From: Microbacterium azadirachtae
Lineage (GTDB): Bacteria; Actinomycetota; Actinomycetes; Actinomycetales; Microbacteriaceae
Direction: 5' to 3'
Assembly: GCF_000956505.1 (NCBI RefSeq)
Contig: NZ_JYIX01000039.1
Span: 124,001-188,000, forward strand
Length of the DNA stretch: 64,000 nt
In this document: positions 35,946-46,234 of the stretch, piece after piece
Layout: every line of letters starts with the position of its first letter
Position numbering within the stretch: position 1 is the stretch's first letter
Notes under the pieces: model-generated
The model's input: the letters and a program-made list of their open reading frames with translations, nothing else
Databases searched by the model: none
What the model was told of the DNA's origin: nothing
Made by a program: the position numbers and the translations under genes

Positions 35946-36836
35946 ATGGCCGCAGCCCGATTCGCCCTGCTGATCACGCCCGCCGAGTCCACGGACGAGG
36001 AGCGGGCGGATTTCAGCGACAGCTTCCGCAGGATCGATCCGAGCGCTCCGGCGCTCAGCGTGGGCGAGCTGAGCACGCAGCGCGGCGACGGCATCTTCGA
36101 GTCGATCGGCGTCATCGACGGCCACGCCCAGGAGGTCGAGCCGCACGTGCAGCGACTGGCTCATTCGGCCGCGCTGTGCGACCTGCCCGAGCCGCACCGC
36201 GAGCAATGGCGGCAGGCTGTGGCGCTCGCGGCCGCGGAGTGCGGCCCCGGCGAATGGGTGATCAAGCTCATCCTGAGCCGCGGCGTCGATCACGGACCGG
36301 CGCCCACCGCCTGGGTCACCGCCGCGCCGGCCGCGGACTTCGCCGCCGCGCGCACGGAGGGCATCCGCGTCGTCACGCTCGACCGCGGCTACGACAGCGG
36401 CGCCGCCGAGCGCTCGCCGTGGCTGCTGCTCGGGGCGAAGACGCTCTCGTACGCGGTGAACATGGCGGCCCTCCGCGAGGCCCACCTGCGCGGAGCCGAC
36501 GACGCGATCTTCGTCACCACGGACGGCGTCGTGCTCGAGGCGCCCACCGCATCGCTCATCCTGCGTTGCGGCGACCGCTTCGTCACTCCCGCCCCGCACG
36601 GCGGGATCCTTCAGGGCACCACCCAGATCAGCCTGTTCGCGCATCTGGAGGCGCAGGGGTATGCCACGGAGTACGCGACCGTGCCCACCGCCGATCTCGC
36701 GACCGCCGATCAGGCCTGGCTCCTTTCCAGCGTGCGCCTCGCCGCACCGATCACAGCGATCGACGGCGTGGGCCTCGCGGTCGACCACGCCTTCACCGAC
36801 GGCTTGAACGCCTACCTCCTCTCCGCGCGCGACTGA
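35946..36836 (+). CDS. pabC: Aminodeoxychorismate lyase / class IV aminotransferase
   Basis: The 296-residue PLP enzyme of fold type IV probably converts 4-amino-4-deoxychorismate to p-aminobenzoate and pyruvate. Motifs are the PLP-binding Lys in LLGAKTLSYAVNMAA, GDGIFESIGV, and the PLP-phosphate/substrate loop VLEAPTASLIL, TPAPHGGILQGTT. The fused PabAB gene at 49 kb would supply its substrate. ATG 35946 follows TAGGCT with 6-nt spacing. A branched-chain or D-amino-acid aminotransferase role remains possible from sequence alone. Confidence 0.87.
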   Translation: MAAARFALLITPAESTDEERADFSDSFRRIDPSAPALSVGELSTQRGDGIFESIGVIDGHAQEVEPHVQRLAHSAALCDLPEPHREQWRQAVALAAAECGPGEWVIKLILSRGVDHGPAPTAWVTAAPAADFAAARTEGIRVVTLDRGYDSGAAERSPWLLLGAKTLSYAVNMAALREAHLRGADDAIFVTTDGVVLEAPTASLILRCGDRFVTPAPHGGILQGTTQISLFAHLEAQGYATEYATVPTADLATADQAWLLSSVRLAAPITAIDGVGLAVDHAFTDGLNAYLLSARD

Positions 36837-36906
36837 GCTGCTCCGGCGCGCGGGTCGGGCGCGTCGCTGGCCGGGAGCGGTCTCAGCGCACCCATAGAAT
36901 TCCCCC

Positions 36907-37698
36907 ATGAGCTCACTCTGGAAACGCGCCGTCGCGACGACGACCATCGCTCTTGTCGCAGGATTCGGCATCACCGCCTGCAGTTCCGGGGGAGGCACCG
37001 CGACCGAGAGCACCAAGAGCTCCGTCGAACAGCAGCAGACCGGCAAGAAGCCGATGACGGCAGGCGATTTCGCTCAGCGGGTGAGTGACGCCATGTCGGC
37101 GGCGAAGACCGCGCACATCACCCAGACCATGTCGACGCAGGGGAAGGACGTGTCCTCGACCGGCGAGTTGATGATGGACCCGGATCCGCAGAAGCTGCGC
37201 ATGCATCTGAACATGTCCGTCGGTGGGCAGGAGGTCAAGGTGTTCCTCGTCGACGGCACCTTCTACATGAACATGGGCGCGATGACCCAGGACAAGTACG
37301 TCAAGATCTCGACCGATGGCAGCAACCCCCTCGCCGCTCAGATGCAGGCCATGCTCGGGCAGAGCAACGCGGCGAATCAGATGAAGAACGCCGCTGCGGC
37401 AGTGAAGGAATTCACGGTCGCCGGCACCGAGAAGGTCGACGGGGCTGACACCACGCACTACGCCCTGACCCTCGACACCAAGAAGCTGCTTGCCGCACAG
37501 GGAGTGCAGGCGGCTCAGGCAGCGCAGATCGGTGACACGCTCACTTACGATCTGTACATCGACGGCAAGGATCTGATCCGTCGCGCGGTGATGAACATGG
37601 GCGCTGCGAAGACGACGATCGAGTACTCCCAGTGGGGTGAGCCGGTGACGATCGAGGCGCCGGCAGCCGATCAGCTTATCGAGATGCCCGGTATCTGA
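36907..37698 (+). CDS. LppX/LprG-like lipoprotein
   Basis: The 263-residue precursor has a lipoprotein signal (KRAVATTTIALVAGFGITACSS, lipobox ITAC) followed by a Ser/Gly/Thr linker, then a beta-rich domain KTAHITQTMSTQGKDVSSTGELMMD, and TFYMNMGAMTQDKYVKIS. This resembles the LppX_LprAFG or DUF6612 fold, that carries lipids in mycobacteria. The protein is mounted on the outer face of the membrane. TAGAAT ends 6 nt before ATG. It is followed by an 13-bp terminator hairpin. Confidence 0.83.
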   Translation: MSSLWKRAVATTTIALVAGFGITACSSGGGTATESTKSSVEQQQTGKKPMTAGDFAQRVSDAMSAAKTAHITQTMSTQGKDVSSTGELMMDPDPQKLRMHLNMSVGGQEVKVFLVDGTFYMNMGAMTQDKYVKISTDGSNPLAAQMQAMLGQSNAANQMKNAAAAVKEFTVAGTEKVDGADTTHYALTLDTKKLLAAQGVQAAQAAQIGDTLTYDLYIDGKDLIRRAVMNMGAAKTTIEYSQWGEPVTIEAPAADQLIEMPGI

Positions 37699-37714
37699 CC
37701 CGACATGCGATGAA

Positions 37715-37750
37715 GAAGGCCTCCGGACGAGGGAAGGTCCGGAGGCCTTC
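37715..37750 (+). terminator. Terminator of lipoprotein gene
   Basis: GAAGGCCTCCGGA (37715-37727) pairs perfectly with 37738-37750; 10-nt loop. Confidence 0.85.
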
Positions 37751-37840
37751 CGCGTCGCTCGCACGGATCCTCGCCTCCGGGTGGCGGGGAGCTTCGCGAG
37801 AGGGCTGGTCGGCCGAGGGGGATGGTCGTAGTCTGCCCCC

Positions 37841-38572
37841 ATGGCAGAGCAACCGTCCGCTCCGGCGGCTTACGACGATCTCCGCGCCGTGTTCGTCAAC
37901 TGCACCCTGAAACGCAGCCCCGAACTCAGCCACACACAGGGCCTGATGGATCGCAGCATCGCGCTCATGCGGTCACAGGGCGTCACCGTCGACAACATCC
38001 GCTTCATCGATCACGACGTCGCCACCGGCGTCTATCCCGACATGCGCGAGCACGGCTGGGCGAGCGATGAGTGGCCGGACGGGATCTGGCCGCTGATCGA
38101 CGCTGCGGACATCCTCGTGGTGGGCGGGCCGCTGTGGCTCGGGGACAACGCCTCGATCACCCGCAAGCTCATCGAGCGGCTCTACGCGATGAGCGGTCTG
38201 TTCAACGACAAGGGCCAGTACGTCTACTACGGCAAGGCCGGCGGCGCGATCATCACCGGCAACGAGGACGGCGTGAAGCACGCCGCGATGTCGATCCTGT
38301 ACAGCCTGCAGCACATCGGATTCACGATCCCGCCCGCGGCGGATGCCGGCTGGATCGGTGCCATCGGACCCGGCCCGAGCTATCTGGATCCGGGTTCGGG
38401 CGGCCCGGAGAACGACTTCACGAACCGCAACACCACGTTCATGACCTGGAATCTGCTGCACACCGCGCGCCGGCTCAAGGATGCCGGGGGCATCCCCGCC
38501 TACGGGAACCTCCGCAAAGCCTGGAACGAGGGCGAACGCTGGGGCTACGAGGCCAATCCCGAGTACCGCTGA
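37841..38572 (+). CDS. Flavodoxin-like NAD(P)H-dependent oxidoreductase
   Basis: The 243-residue protein has the flavodoxin-like fold of FMN reductases: VFVNCTLKRSPELSHTQGLM, where the loop binds the FMN phosphate, then DILVVGGPLWLGDNASITRKLIERLY, and GKAGGAIITGNEDGVKH. Typical of the flavodoxin/FMN_red family, about 200-240 residues. It probably reduces flavin or quinones. TAGTCT (37829-37834) ends 6 nt before ATG 37841. It is followed by a terminator and the convergent pst operon. Confidence 0.87.
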   Translation: MAEQPSAPAAYDDLRAVFVNCTLKRSPELSHTQGLMDRSIALMRSQGVTVDNIRFIDHDVATGVYPDMREHGWASDEWPDGIWPLIDAADILVVGGPLWLGDNASITRKLIERLYAMSGLFNDKGQYVYYGKAGGAIITGNEDGVKHAAMSILYSLQHIGFTIPPAADAGWIGAIGPGPSYLDPGSGGPENDFTNRNTTFMTWNLLHTARRLKDAGGIPAYGNLRKAWNEGERWGYEANPEYR

Positions 38573-38590
38573 TCGCGGCGTCCCGCGACG

Positions 38591-38628
38591 CACGAGGGGC
38601 CCGGCGCCGCAGCGCCGAGCCCCTCGTG
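38591..38628. terminator. Bidirectional terminator before pstB
   Basis: A 17-bp stem (38591-38607 with 38612-38628, one mismatch) with a CGCA loop separates the flavodoxin-like gene and the end of the pst operon. Confidence 0.8.
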
Positions 38629-38644
38629 ACGGATCAGGCCGGAA

Positions 38645-39424
38645 TCACCCGAAGCGGCCGGAGACGTAGTCCTCGGTCGCCTGCTCCTTCGGCGACGTGA
38701 AGATCGTCGCGGTGTCGGAGAACTCGATGAGCTTGCCGGGCTTGCCCGTGCCGGCGATGTTGAAGAAGGCCGTCTTGTCGCTCACGCGCGAGGCCTGCTG
38801 CATGTTGTGCGTCACGATCACGATCGTGAACTCGTTCTTCAGCTCGGTGATGAGCTCCTCGATGGCGAAGGTCGAGATCGGGTCGAGGGCCGAGCAGGGC
38901 TCGTCCATCAGCACGACCTGCGGGGAGACGGCGATGGTCCGCGCGATGCAGAGACGCTGCTGCTGACCGCCGGAGAGACCCGCTCCCGGCTTGTCGAGGC
39001 GGTCCTTGACCTCGTTCCACAGGTTGGCGCCGCGCAGCGACTTCTCGACGAGGTCGTTCGCGTCGGAGGCGGAGATCCGCTTGTTGTTGAGGCGGACCCC
39101 GGCCAGCACGTTCTCCTTGATCGACATCGTCGGGAAGGGGTTCGGCCGCTGGAACACCATGCCCACCTGGCGGCGCACGAGCACCGGGTCGACGCCGGGC
39201 GCGTACAGGTCCTCGCCGTCGATGTACACGTTCCCCTTGACGGTCGCGCCGGGGATGACCTCGTGCATCCGGTTGAGGGTGCGCAGGAACGTCGACTTCC
39301 CGCAGCCCGACGGGCCGATGAAAGCGGTCACCGTGCGGGGCTCGATGTTCATGGACACACCCTCGACGGCGAGGAAGTCGCTGTAGAAGACGTTCAGATC
39401 GTTGACTTCGATGCTCTTGGACAC
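38645..39424 (-). CDS. pstB: Phosphate ABC transporter ATPase
   Basis: The 259-residue ATPase energises high-affinity phosphate uptake. Walker [12 protein letters not shown] is at about residue 38, the Q-loop follows, the ABC signature is [10 protein letters not shown], Walker B is [15 protein letters not shown] and the H-switch is VTHNMQQA, all exactly of the PstB type. It is the last gene of pstSCAB, 18 nt after pstA. PstB often interacts with PhoU, which lies about 16 kb away here. Confidence 0.97.
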   Translation of the reverse strand: MSKSIEVNDLNVFYSDFLAVEGVSMNIEPRTVTAFIGPSGCGKSTFLRTLNRMHEVIPGATVKGNVYIDGEDLYAPGVDPVLVRRQVGMVFQRPNPFPTMSIKENVLAGVRLNNKRISASDANDLVEKSLRGANLWNEVKDRLDKPGAGLSGGQQQRLCIARTIAVSPQVVLMDEPCSALDPISTFAIEELITELKNEFTIVIVTHNMQQASRVSDKTAFFNIAGTGKPGKLIEFSDTATIFTSPKEQATEDYVSGRFG

Positions 39425-39442
39425 GCTGCGTGCCTTCCTGAG

Positions 39443-40537
39443 TTAGCGGCTCTTCGGCGCGAATGCCTTCGCGACGATCCGAGCGATGAGGTTGAAGATG
39501 ACGACGACGATGACCAGCAGCAGGGCGGCGCCCCAGGCCTGCGCCTGAGAGGCCGGGATGTCCTTGCCCGGGAAGCTGTAGGCCGTGTAGGCCATCACCG
39601 GAAGGGTCTGCATAGGCCCGCTGAAGGGATTCGCGTTGAAGTTGTCGGTGAAGCTCGCGGCGATGAAGATCGGTGCGGTCTCGCCGATGACGCGGGCCAC
39701 CGCGAGGACGACGCCCGTCACGATGCCGCTCGCGGCCGTGCGGAGCACCACCTTGATGATGGTCGTCGCTCGCGGCACGCCGAGCGCCAGCGAGGCCTCC
39801 CGCAGCTCGTTCGGCACCAGCCGGATCATCTCCTCGGTGGAGCGGATCACGATCGGGATCATCAGCACGCAGAGGGCGATCGAGGCGGAGAAGCCGCTGA
39901 ACGCCTTCGGGCCGACGATGAGCGCGAACAGCGAGAATGCGAAGAGACCGGCCACGATCGAGGGGATGCCCGTCATGACGTCCACGAGGAACGTGATCGT
40001 GCGGCGCAGCGGGTTGCTCGGCTGCGCGTACTCCGTCAGGTAGACGGCGGCGAGGATGCCGATCGGCACCGAGATCAGCGCGGCGATCCCGGTGATGATC
40101 AGCGTTCCGACGACCGCCTGCAGCGCGCCGGGGGTGTTCGTCACGGCGAGCGTGTTCGGATCGAACACGCTTCCGCCGACCTTGGTCACGAAGTCCCAGG
40201 TCAGCACCTTGAGCCCCTGCGCCACCACGGTCCAGAGCGTCGAGATCAGCGGAGCCACGGCGAGGACGAAGGCGCACACCACGAGGCCGCGGACGATGCG
40301 GTCGACGGCCTTGCGGCGGCCCTCAACGATGCCGGATCCGATGCCGACGGCGATGAGGTAGATCACGGCGGTGAGCACGAGCCACACCGCCGGGTTGAAC
40401 AGCTGGATCACCAGGAGCACGGCCGCCACGACGACGGCGGTGCCGATCGCGAGCACGGGTTCGATCCAGCGGGGCAGCTGTCCGCTGGTGAGGCTCAGCG
40501 GCTGTGCCGCGGCCGGCGCAGGACTGACGGCGGTCAT
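39443..40537 (-). CDS. pstA: Phosphate ABC transporter permease
   Basis: The 364-residue protein has an extended N-terminus with two or three extra helices (WIEPVLAIGTAVVVAAVLLVI, VWLVLTAVIYLIAVG), then the PstA core with LRRTITFLVDVMTGIPSIVAGLFAF, and the EAA loop ELREASLALGVPRATTIIKVVLR. Extra N-terminal helices are usual in actinobacterial PstA. ATG 40537 overlaps the pstC stop by ATGA. Confidence 0.94.
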   Translation of the reverse strand: MTAVSPAPAAAQPLSLTSGQLPRWIEPVLAIGTAVVVAAVLLVIQLFNPAVWLVLTAVIYLIAVGIGSGIVEGRRKAVDRIVRGLVVCAFVLAVAPLISTLWTVVAQGLKVLTWDFVTKVGGSVFDPNTLAVTNTPGALQAVVGTLIITGIAALISVPIGILAAVYLTEYAQPSNPLRRTITFLVDVMTGIPSIVAGLFAFSLFALIVGPKAFSGFSASIALCVLMIPIVIRSTEEMIRLVPNELREASLALGVPRATTIIKVVLRTAASGIVTGVVLAVARVIGETAPIFIAASFTDNFNANPFSGPMQTLPVMAYTAYSFPGKDIPASQAQAWGAALLLVIVVVIFNLIARIVAKAFAPKSR

Positions 40538-41547
40538 ACGCGCTTTCCAATCTTCGGCGACGTGCGTGCCTTGCGGTCGGAGCGGCCGAGGATGCCGCGA
40601 GCGATCATGTTGACGGCGAGCGACACCACGAAGAGCATGAGGCCGGTGCCGATCAGCGCGGAGCGCTGCAGGTCGGTGGCGATCGGGAAGTTGTTCGCGA
40701 TGTTCGCGGCGATCGTCTGGGAGTTGTATCCGTCGGTGAGCACGGCGACCGAGAACAGCAGCGACGGCGAGATGATCAGCGCGATCGCCATCGTCTCGCC
40801 GAGCGCCCGCCCGAGTCCCAGAAGGATGGCGGAGACCATGCCGCTGCGCGCATAGGGGAAGACGGCCAGCCGGATCATCTCCCAGCGCGTCGCGCCGAGC
40901 GCGAGGGCGGCCTCCTCGTTCAGCCGCGGCGTCTGCAGGAAGATCTCGCGGGTCAGCGCGGTGACGATCGGCAGGATCATCACCGCGAGGACGACGCCTC
41001 CGGCGAGCATGGTCGAGCCCGTGCTCGACACCGGCCCCTGGAAGAGGGGGATCCAGCCGAAGTACTGGTTGAGGAACTCCGCGAGCGGCAGCAGGAAGGG
41101 GCGCATCACGATGACGCCCCACAGGCCGAACACGATGGACGGCACGGCGGCGAGCAGGTCGACCACATACGCGAGGCCGCTGGCGAGCCGGCGGGGCGCA
41201 TAGTGCGAGATGAACAGCGCGATGCCGATCGCGACGGGGGCGCCCAGGACGAGAGCGATCAGCGCCGACCAGATGCTGCCCCAGAGCAGCGGGGCAACGT
41301 AGTTCCAGAAGCTGCCCCAGTTCTTGTTCTGGTAGCCGGCGAGGTCGGAGTTCGTCTCCCAGTTCGCCGTGATGGCGGGAAGTCCCTTGAGGATCAGGAA
41401 GATCGCGACACCGGCGAGGATCACCATGATGGACACGGCGGCCGTCGTCGACAGACCGAGGAAGAACCTGTCGCCGGCGCGACGCTTGCCGATGAGCTTC
41501 TCGGGGGCGACCGTGGTCGCCTGTTCACGCTGCGCGACGTCAGTCAC
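40534..41547 (-). CDS. pstC: Phosphate ABC transporter permease
   Basis: The 337-residue inner-membrane permease shows six helices, with FFLGLSTTAAVSIMVILAGVAIFLI first and the EAA loop LNEEAALALGATRWEMIRLAVFPYARSG. It pairs with PstA. It lies 167 nt after pstS behind a hairpin and overlaps pstA by 4 nt. Confidence 0.96.
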   Translation of the reverse strand: MTDVAQREQATTVAPEKLIGKRRAGDRFFLGLSTTAAVSIMVILAGVAIFLILKGLPAITANWETNSDLAGYQNKNWGSFWNYVAPLLWGSIWSALIALVLGAPVAIGIALFISHYAPRRLASGLAYVVDLLAAVPSIVFGLWGVIVMRPFLLPLAEFLNQYFGWIPLFQGPVSSTGSTMLAGGVVLAVMILPIVTALTREIFLQTPRLNEEAALALGATRWEMIRLAVFPYARSGMVSAILLGLGRALGETMAIALIISPSLLFSVAVLTDGYNSQTIAANIANNFPIATDLQRSALIGTGLMLFVVSLAVNMIARGILGRSDRKARTSPKIGKRV

Positions 41548-41671
41548 GGTGCCACTCTAGATCTCGCATGTGTGTGCGCGTCTTTCTTTGTGCTCCGGCC
41601 AAGGGCAGGAGAGGGATCGGGCCAGCACGAAAACTCGGCAGGGCCTCCGAGCGGGTCGGCTGCCCTGCCCA

Positions 41672-41703
41672 GCCCGGGTCGGCTCCGAAGAGCCGACCCG
41701 GGC
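41672..41703 (-). terminator. Hairpin between pstS and pstC
   Basis: A 13-bp stem (41672-41684 with 41691-41703) sits 12 nt past the pstS stop. As an attenuating terminator or mRNA-stabilising stem it would give more PstS than permease, as is usual for binding-protein genes. Confidence 0.75.
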
Positions 41704-41714
41704 CGGCCTGATGC

Positions 41715-42842
41715 TTACTTGATGGTCGCGAGCGACTCCTGGGCCGCCTTCAGGACGGAGTCCGGGAGGGGCGCGGCGCCGGCGTTCTTCACGGCGACCT
41801 GCTGGCCGATCGTGCTGTCGATGAAGCCGATGTAGCTCTTCACGAGTGCGGCCTGGGCCGGGGTCTTGAACGTGGTGCACGCGATCGCGTAGGAGACCAG
41901 CGGGATCGGGTAGGTCTCGGCGGTCAGCTTCGAGTAGTCGAACTTCTTCGACAGGTCACCCTTGACGCCGTTGGAGGCGTCGACCGCGGCGACGTCGAAC
42001 GTCTTCGAGACGGCCTCGGGGCTGAACGCGATGGCCTTGCCGTCCTGCAGGATCGACGCGCTGGCGAGCTTGCCGATCGCGGAGTGGTCGGCGTAGCCGA
42101 TGGTGCCCGAGCCGGCCTCGACAGCCTGAACGACGCCCGAGCCGCCCTTCTGCTTGGAGACGTCGCCCTCGACCGGCCAGTCCTTGCCCGCGGGGAAGGT
42201 CCAGACGGAAGACTGCGTGCCGGCGAGGTAGTTGGTGAAGTTCGCCGTGGTGCCAGAGCCGTCCGAGCGCGCCACCGTGGTGATCTTGCCGGCGGGGAGC
42301 GCCGTGCCGTTGTCCTTGGTGATCGCCGCGTCGGACCAGTCGGTGATCTTCAGGGAGAAGATCTTCGCGATGGTCTCGCCGCTGAGCTTGAGGTCGGTCA
42401 CACCCGGGACGTTGAAGACGATGGCGACGCCGTCGAGGTAGACGGGGATGTTGATGCCGCCCTCGGTGCACAGGGCCTTCGACTGCGTGGTCTGGTCGGC
42501 GTTCAGGGGCGAGTCGGAACCAGCGAAGTCGTACGCGCCGCTGAGGAAGTTGGTGACGCCGCCGCCGGAGCCCTGGGACTTGTCGTAGTTGATGGTGACG
42601 CCCTTGACCTGAGCGTTGTACGCAGCGGTCCACGCAGCCTGCGCGTTCGCCTGAGCGCTCGAGCCACCCGAGGTGATCGTGCCGGTCAGTGAGGCGTCGA
42701 CCTTCGAGGTGATCGCGCTCGAGGTCGGAGCCGCAGAGGGGGAGTCGCTGCTCGTGCTGCTGGGCGTCGAGGAGCAGCCCGCGAGCGCGATCGCGGCGAG
42801 CACGCCGGCTGCGCCGATCGTGGTGATGCGGTTGAGCTTCAC
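41715..42842 (-). CDS. pstS: Phosphate-binding lipoprotein PstS
   Basis: The 375-residue precursor has a lipoprotein signal LNRITTIGAAGVLAAIALAGCSS (lipobox LAGC) and a Ser/Thr/Pro-rich linker. Then come GGSSAQANAQAAW, DYDKSQGSGGGVTNFLSGAYDFAGSDSPL-type phosphate-pocket segments and ARSDGSGTTANFTNYL. GTG 42842 is in context GAAGGACTTACATA-GTG, a good ribosome site. It is the first gene of pstSCAB with a PHO box at 42927-42948. Confidence 0.96.
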   Translation of the reverse strand: MKLNRITTIGAAGVLAAIALAGCSSTPSSTSSDSPSAAPTSSAITSKVDASLTGTITSGGSSAQANAQAAWTAAYNAQVKGVTINYDKSQGSGGGVTNFLSGAYDFAGSDSPLNADQTTQSKALCTEGGINIPVYLDGVAIVFNVPGVTDLKLSGETIAKIFSLKITDWSDAAITKDNGTALPAGKITTVARSDGSGTTANFTNYLAGTQSSVWTFPAGKDWPVEGDVSKQKGGSGVVQAVEAGSGTIGYADHSAIGKLASASILQDGKAIAFSPEAVSKTFDVAAVDASNGVKGDLSKKFDYSKLTAETYPIPLVSYAIACTTFKTPAQAALVKSYIGFIDSTIGQQVAVKNAGAAPLPDSVLKAAQESLATIK

Positions 42843-42926
42843 TATGTAAGTCCTTCGCTGTGTCGAGTGTGCCCTGGTGCAGGGCCACGCCAGACGATAT
42901 GCGTCGTCTGTTACGCGATCAAAGAT

Positions 42927-42948
42927 CGAAGGTAAACGGGGGGTGAAC
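42927..42948 (-). promoter_or_regulatory. PHO box upstream of pstS
   Basis: On the minus strand two 11-nt units stand in tandem, GTTCACCCCCC (42938-42948) and GTTTACCTTCG (42927-42937). They match the GTTCACC direct-repeat consensus bound by PhoP/RegX3-type regulators in actinobacteria. The site is 85 bp upstream of the pstS start. Confidence 0.8.
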
Positions 42949-42964
42949 GACGATCTGCGCCCGT

Positions 42965-43972
42965 TCAGATCTTGGGCAGGTGCGTCTCGATCGAGATGAT
43001 GCCGGATCCGGGGTTGGTCGCACTGAGATGCACCACGCTGAACGCCCCGACCTCGAGGGCGGAGGCGCTGCCGAGATAGGAGCCGTGCATCGTGCCCGTG
43101 GCCAGCGCGATCTCGCGCATGATGTCGGGCAGCACCGGTCCGTGACTGCACAGGACGGCGGGCTTGCCCGAGCGCACGCGCTTCCCGATCACGGTGCGCG
43201 GATCCGACAGGCCCTCCTCCCAGAGGTCCTGGCTGAGCAGATCGGTCTTGCGGACCTTGTGCCCGATGGCCTTGGACAGGGGCATCACGGTCTCCACGCA
43301 GCGACGGGCGTCGCTGGACACGATCCGTTCGACGCCGAACGCCCGCAGGGGCCCCACGATCGCCTTCGACTGGGCGTGGCCGCGCGGGGTCAGCGGACGC
43401 GACGCGTCGGATCCGAGCCACACCCCGCGGTTGGCGGCCTTCGCATGCCGCAGCACGACGAGCGGGAAGGTGCGCAGGGCTCCGTCGTCGACGAGCTTCG
43501 CGAACGCGTCCAGGATCTCGACGTCGACCGGGTAGCTGAGCCGCGCCCGCGCCTTCTTCAGGCTCACCCATTCGAGGGCGGCGATCTCGCGGTTGGGTAC
43601 GAACGCGGACGCCCGCACGGCCTCGTCGGTGGCCTCCGCAGCCCAGTAGTGCACGACCTTCTGCTTGCGGTTGGCCATCGTGTACCGGGAGACGCCCACC
43701 GGAGCACCGAGCGAGACCCGGATCCCGGTCTCCTCGAAGATCTCCCGCACCGCGGTCTCCGCGAGCATCTCGCCAGGGTCGACCTTTCCCTTGGGGAGGG
43801 TCACGTCCCGGTACTTCGTGCGATGGATCAGCAGGATCCGCAGCTTGTCCTCCACGACACGCCACACCAGGCCGCCGGCCGCGTACACGGCGCGGTCGGG
43901 GCGGTCTGCGACGACGGTGACACCCGTGGTGTCCGCGGTGGCGGCGGAGGGTCCGAGGGGGCTGGGGGTCAT
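42965..43972 (-). CDS. Nudix hydrolase-histidine phosphatase fusion, MutT1-like
   Basis: The 335-residue protein has an N-terminal Nudix domain with the box [23 protein letters not shown] at about residues 61-83, and a C-terminal RHG-type phosphatase domain starting [14 protein letters not shown] and with [10 protein letters not shown] as the second His motif. This is the layout of mycobacterial MutT1, which cleans 8-oxo-dGTP or diadenosine polyphosphates. ATG 43972 overlaps the ppk stop by 4 nt, a pairing also seen in other actinobacteria, linking nucleotide/polyphosphate hygiene. Confidence 0.9.
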   Translation of the reverse strand: MTPSPLGPSAATADTTGVTVVADRPDRAVYAAGGLVWRVVEDKLRILLIHRTKYRDVTLPKGKVDPGEMLAETAVREIFEETGIRVSLGAPVGVSRYTMANRKQKVVHYWAAEATDEAVRASAFVPNREIAALEWVSLKKARARLSYPVDVEILDAFAKLVDDGALRTFPLVVLRHAKAANRGVWLGSDASRPLTPRGHAQSKAIVGPLRAFGVERIVSSDARRCVETVMPLSKAIGHKVRKTDLLSQDLWEEGLSDPRTVIGKRVRSGKPAVLCSHGPVLPDIMREIALATGTMHGSYLGSASALEVGAFSVVHLSATNPGSGIISIETHLPKI

Positions 43973-46134
43973 CGCACCGCCCTGGCCCTGCGACGCTGCT
44001 GGATCTGCGACATGGTCCTATCCTGCAGGTCGACGAGCGGAGCGCCAACCTCGGAGAACGCGCGCCGGGTCCATACCCCGTCTGCTCCCAGGTGCCAGGA
44101 CGACGTCTCGGGGGAGAGGGCGAGGTCGAAGAACCCCAGCAGCTCGTCGATGTGGGCCGGATCGGTGACCCGCACGAGCGCCTCGACCCGGCGGTCGAGG
44201 TTGCGGTGCATCATGTCGGCGCTGCCGATGAAGACCTGCGGATCGCCGTCGTTGTGGAACGCGAAGATGCGCGAGTGCTCGAGGTAGCGCCCGAGGATCG
44301 AGCGGACGGTGATGTTGTCGGTGATGCCTGGCAGATCCGTGCGCAGGCTGCAGATGCCGCGCACCCACACGTCTACGGGCACGCCCGCCGCGCTCGCCCG
44401 GTACAGGGCGTCGATGATCTGCTCGTCGACCATCGAGTTCACCTTGATCCGGATGTGCGCCGGCTTGCCGTCGAGAGCGTTCTCGCGCTCCTTCTCGATG
44501 TGCCGGAGCAGGCCCTTCCTCAGGTGCAGCGGGGCGACGAGGAGACGCTTGAACTTCTTCTCGATCGCATAGCCGCTGAGCTCGTTGAACAGACGGGTGA
44601 GGTCCTTGCCGACCTGAGGGTCGGCTGTGAACAGCCCGAAGTCCTCGTAGATGCGACTGGTCTTCGGGTTGTAGTTGCCCGTGCCGATGTGGCTGTAGCT
44701 GCGCAGCACACCGTCCTCCTCGCGGATGACGTTGACGAGCTTGCAGTGCGTCTTCAGCCCGACCAGGCCGTACACGACGTGCACGCCGGCCTTCTCGAGC
44801 TTGCGCGCCCAGACGATGTTGTTCGCCTCGTCGAAGCGGGCCTTCACCTCGACGAGCGCGAGCACCTGCTTGCCGGACTCTGCGGCGTCGATGAGCGCCT
44901 GCACGATCGGGCTGTCTCCCGAGGTGCGGTACAGCGTCTGCTTGATGGCGAGCACGTGCGGATCCCGCGCCGCCTGCTCGAGGAACGCCACGACGCTCGT
45001 CGTGAACGACTCGTAGGGGTGGTGCACGAGCACGTCCGCCTTGCGGATCGCCTTGAAGATGTCGATGCGCTCGTTCGCGCCCGGCTTGAACGCGAGCGCG
45101 GTCGTGGGCACGTGCGGCGTGTACCGCAGGTCGGGGCGATCGATCCGGCCCAGCCCGAACAGGCCGCGCAGGTCGAGGGGCCCGGGGAGCCGGTAGACCT
45201 CCTGGTCGGTGATGTCGAGCTCGTTGATGAGCAGATCGAGCGTCACGTCGTCCATGTCGTCGGTGATCTCGAGGCGGATCGGGGGGCCGAAGCGGCGGCG
45301 CAGCAGCTCGGCCTCGAGCGCCTGGATGAGGTTCTCCGACTCGTCCTCCTCGATCTCCACGTCCTCGTTGCGCGTGAGGCGGAACGCATGGTGGTCGAGC
45401 ACCTCCATCCCGGGGAAGAGGTCGTCGAGGTGGTTCGCGATGAGCTCCTCCAGGCGGATGAAGCGCAGCTCGCCATCCACCGAGGGCACCTCGACGAAGC
45501 GAGGCAGCATGGGCGGGACCTTGAGCCGCGCGAATTCCTGGCGGCCGGTGCGGGCGTTGCGGATCCGGATCGCGAGGTTCAGCGACAGGCCCGAGATGTA
45601 CGGGAACGGATGCGCGGGGTCGACGGCGAGCGGCATCAGCACCGGGAAGACGTTGGCCTGGAAGTAGTCGGTGAGCTCGGCCTTGGCCTCGCCGTCCAGG
45701 TCGTCCCAGTCCACGATCGTGATGCCCTCGGCCGCCAGCGCCGGGCGGATCATCCCGGTCCATGCGGCGGCATGGCGCCGCTGCAGCGTGTGCGCATCCG
45801 CGGAGATGTCGGCCAGGACGTCGGCGGGGGCTCGGCCGACGTTGGTGGGCACGGCCAGGCCCGTGACGATGCGGCGCTTGAGGCCGGCGACGCGCACCAT
45901 GAAGAACTCGTCCAGGTTGCTCGCGAAGATCGCGAGGAAGTTCGCCCGCTCGAGCACGGGGAGCGTCTCGTCCTCGGCGAGCTCCAGCACGCGCTGATTG
46001 AACGCCAGCCAGCTCAGCTCGCGGTCGAGGTAGCGGGACTCCGGGAGGAGCGAGTCGTCCGGCGCGATGAGCTCGTCGAAGTCATCGTCCTCGGCGTCGC
46101 CGAGTCCGGAGTCTGCCAGTGCGGGATCGATCAT
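43969..46134 (-). CDS. ppk: Polyphosphate kinase 1
   Basis: The 721-residue enzyme reversibly makes polyphosphate from ATP. All four domains are present: the N-terminal segment [36 protein letters not shown], the catalytic [20 protein letters not shown] with phospho-His, and a second active-site His in the final third ([27 protein letters not shown]). ATG 46134 is preferred to the ORF's upstream start, since it directly precedes the conserved domain. A single GTTCACC half-site at 46167-46173 lies 33 nt upstream and may be a weak PHO box. Confidence 0.96.
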   Translation of the reverse strand: MIDPALADSGLGDAEDDDFDELIAPDDSLLPESRYLDRELSWLAFNQRVLELAEDETLPVLERANFLAIFASNLDEFFMVRVAGLKRRIVTGLAVPTNVGRAPADVLADISADAHTLQRRHAAAWTGMIRPALAAEGITIVDWDDLDGEAKAELTDYFQANVFPVLMPLAVDPAHPFPYISGLSLNLAIRIRNARTGRQEFARLKVPPMLPRFVEVPSVDGELRFIRLEELIANHLDDLFPGMEVLDHHAFRLTRNEDVEIEEDESENLIQALEAELLRRRFGPPIRLEITDDMDDVTLDLLINELDITDQEVYRLPGPLDLRGLFGLGRIDRPDLRYTPHVPTTALAFKPGANERIDIFKAIRKADVLVHHPYESFTTSVVAFLEQAARDPHVLAIKQTLYRTSGDSPIVQALIDAAESGKQVLALVEVKARFDEANNIVWARKLEKAGVHVVYGLVGLKTHCKLVNVIREEDGVLRSYSHIGTGNYNPKTSRIYEDFGLFTADPQVGKDLTRLFNELSGYAIEKKFKRLLVAPLHLRKGLLRHIEKERENALDGKPAHIRIKVNSMVDEQIIDALYRASAAGVPVDVWVRGICSLRTDLPGITDNITVRSILGRYLEHSRIFAFHNDGDPQVFIGSADMMHRNLDRRVEALVRVTDPAHIDELLGFFDLALSPETSSWHLGADGVWTRRAFSEVGAPLVDLQDRTMSQIQQRRRARAVR

Positions 46135-46234
46135 GCGCCCATCATTGCAGGATGACGTTGCCTGGAGGTGAACGCGTCGAGATCCGGATCCGAGATCCGT
46201 GCCCAGGGCGGGGTCGTGCCGTCGCGGGGCCCGC

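Noticed and set aside
45721..46155. Plus-strand 687-codon frame opposite ppk
   Set aside because: Shadow frame; the minus strand has full Ppk motifs.
46167..46173. PHO box before ppk
   Set aside because: Only one GTTCACC unit is clear; the neighbouring 11-nt unit matches at 3 of 7 positions, so it was not listed as a feature.
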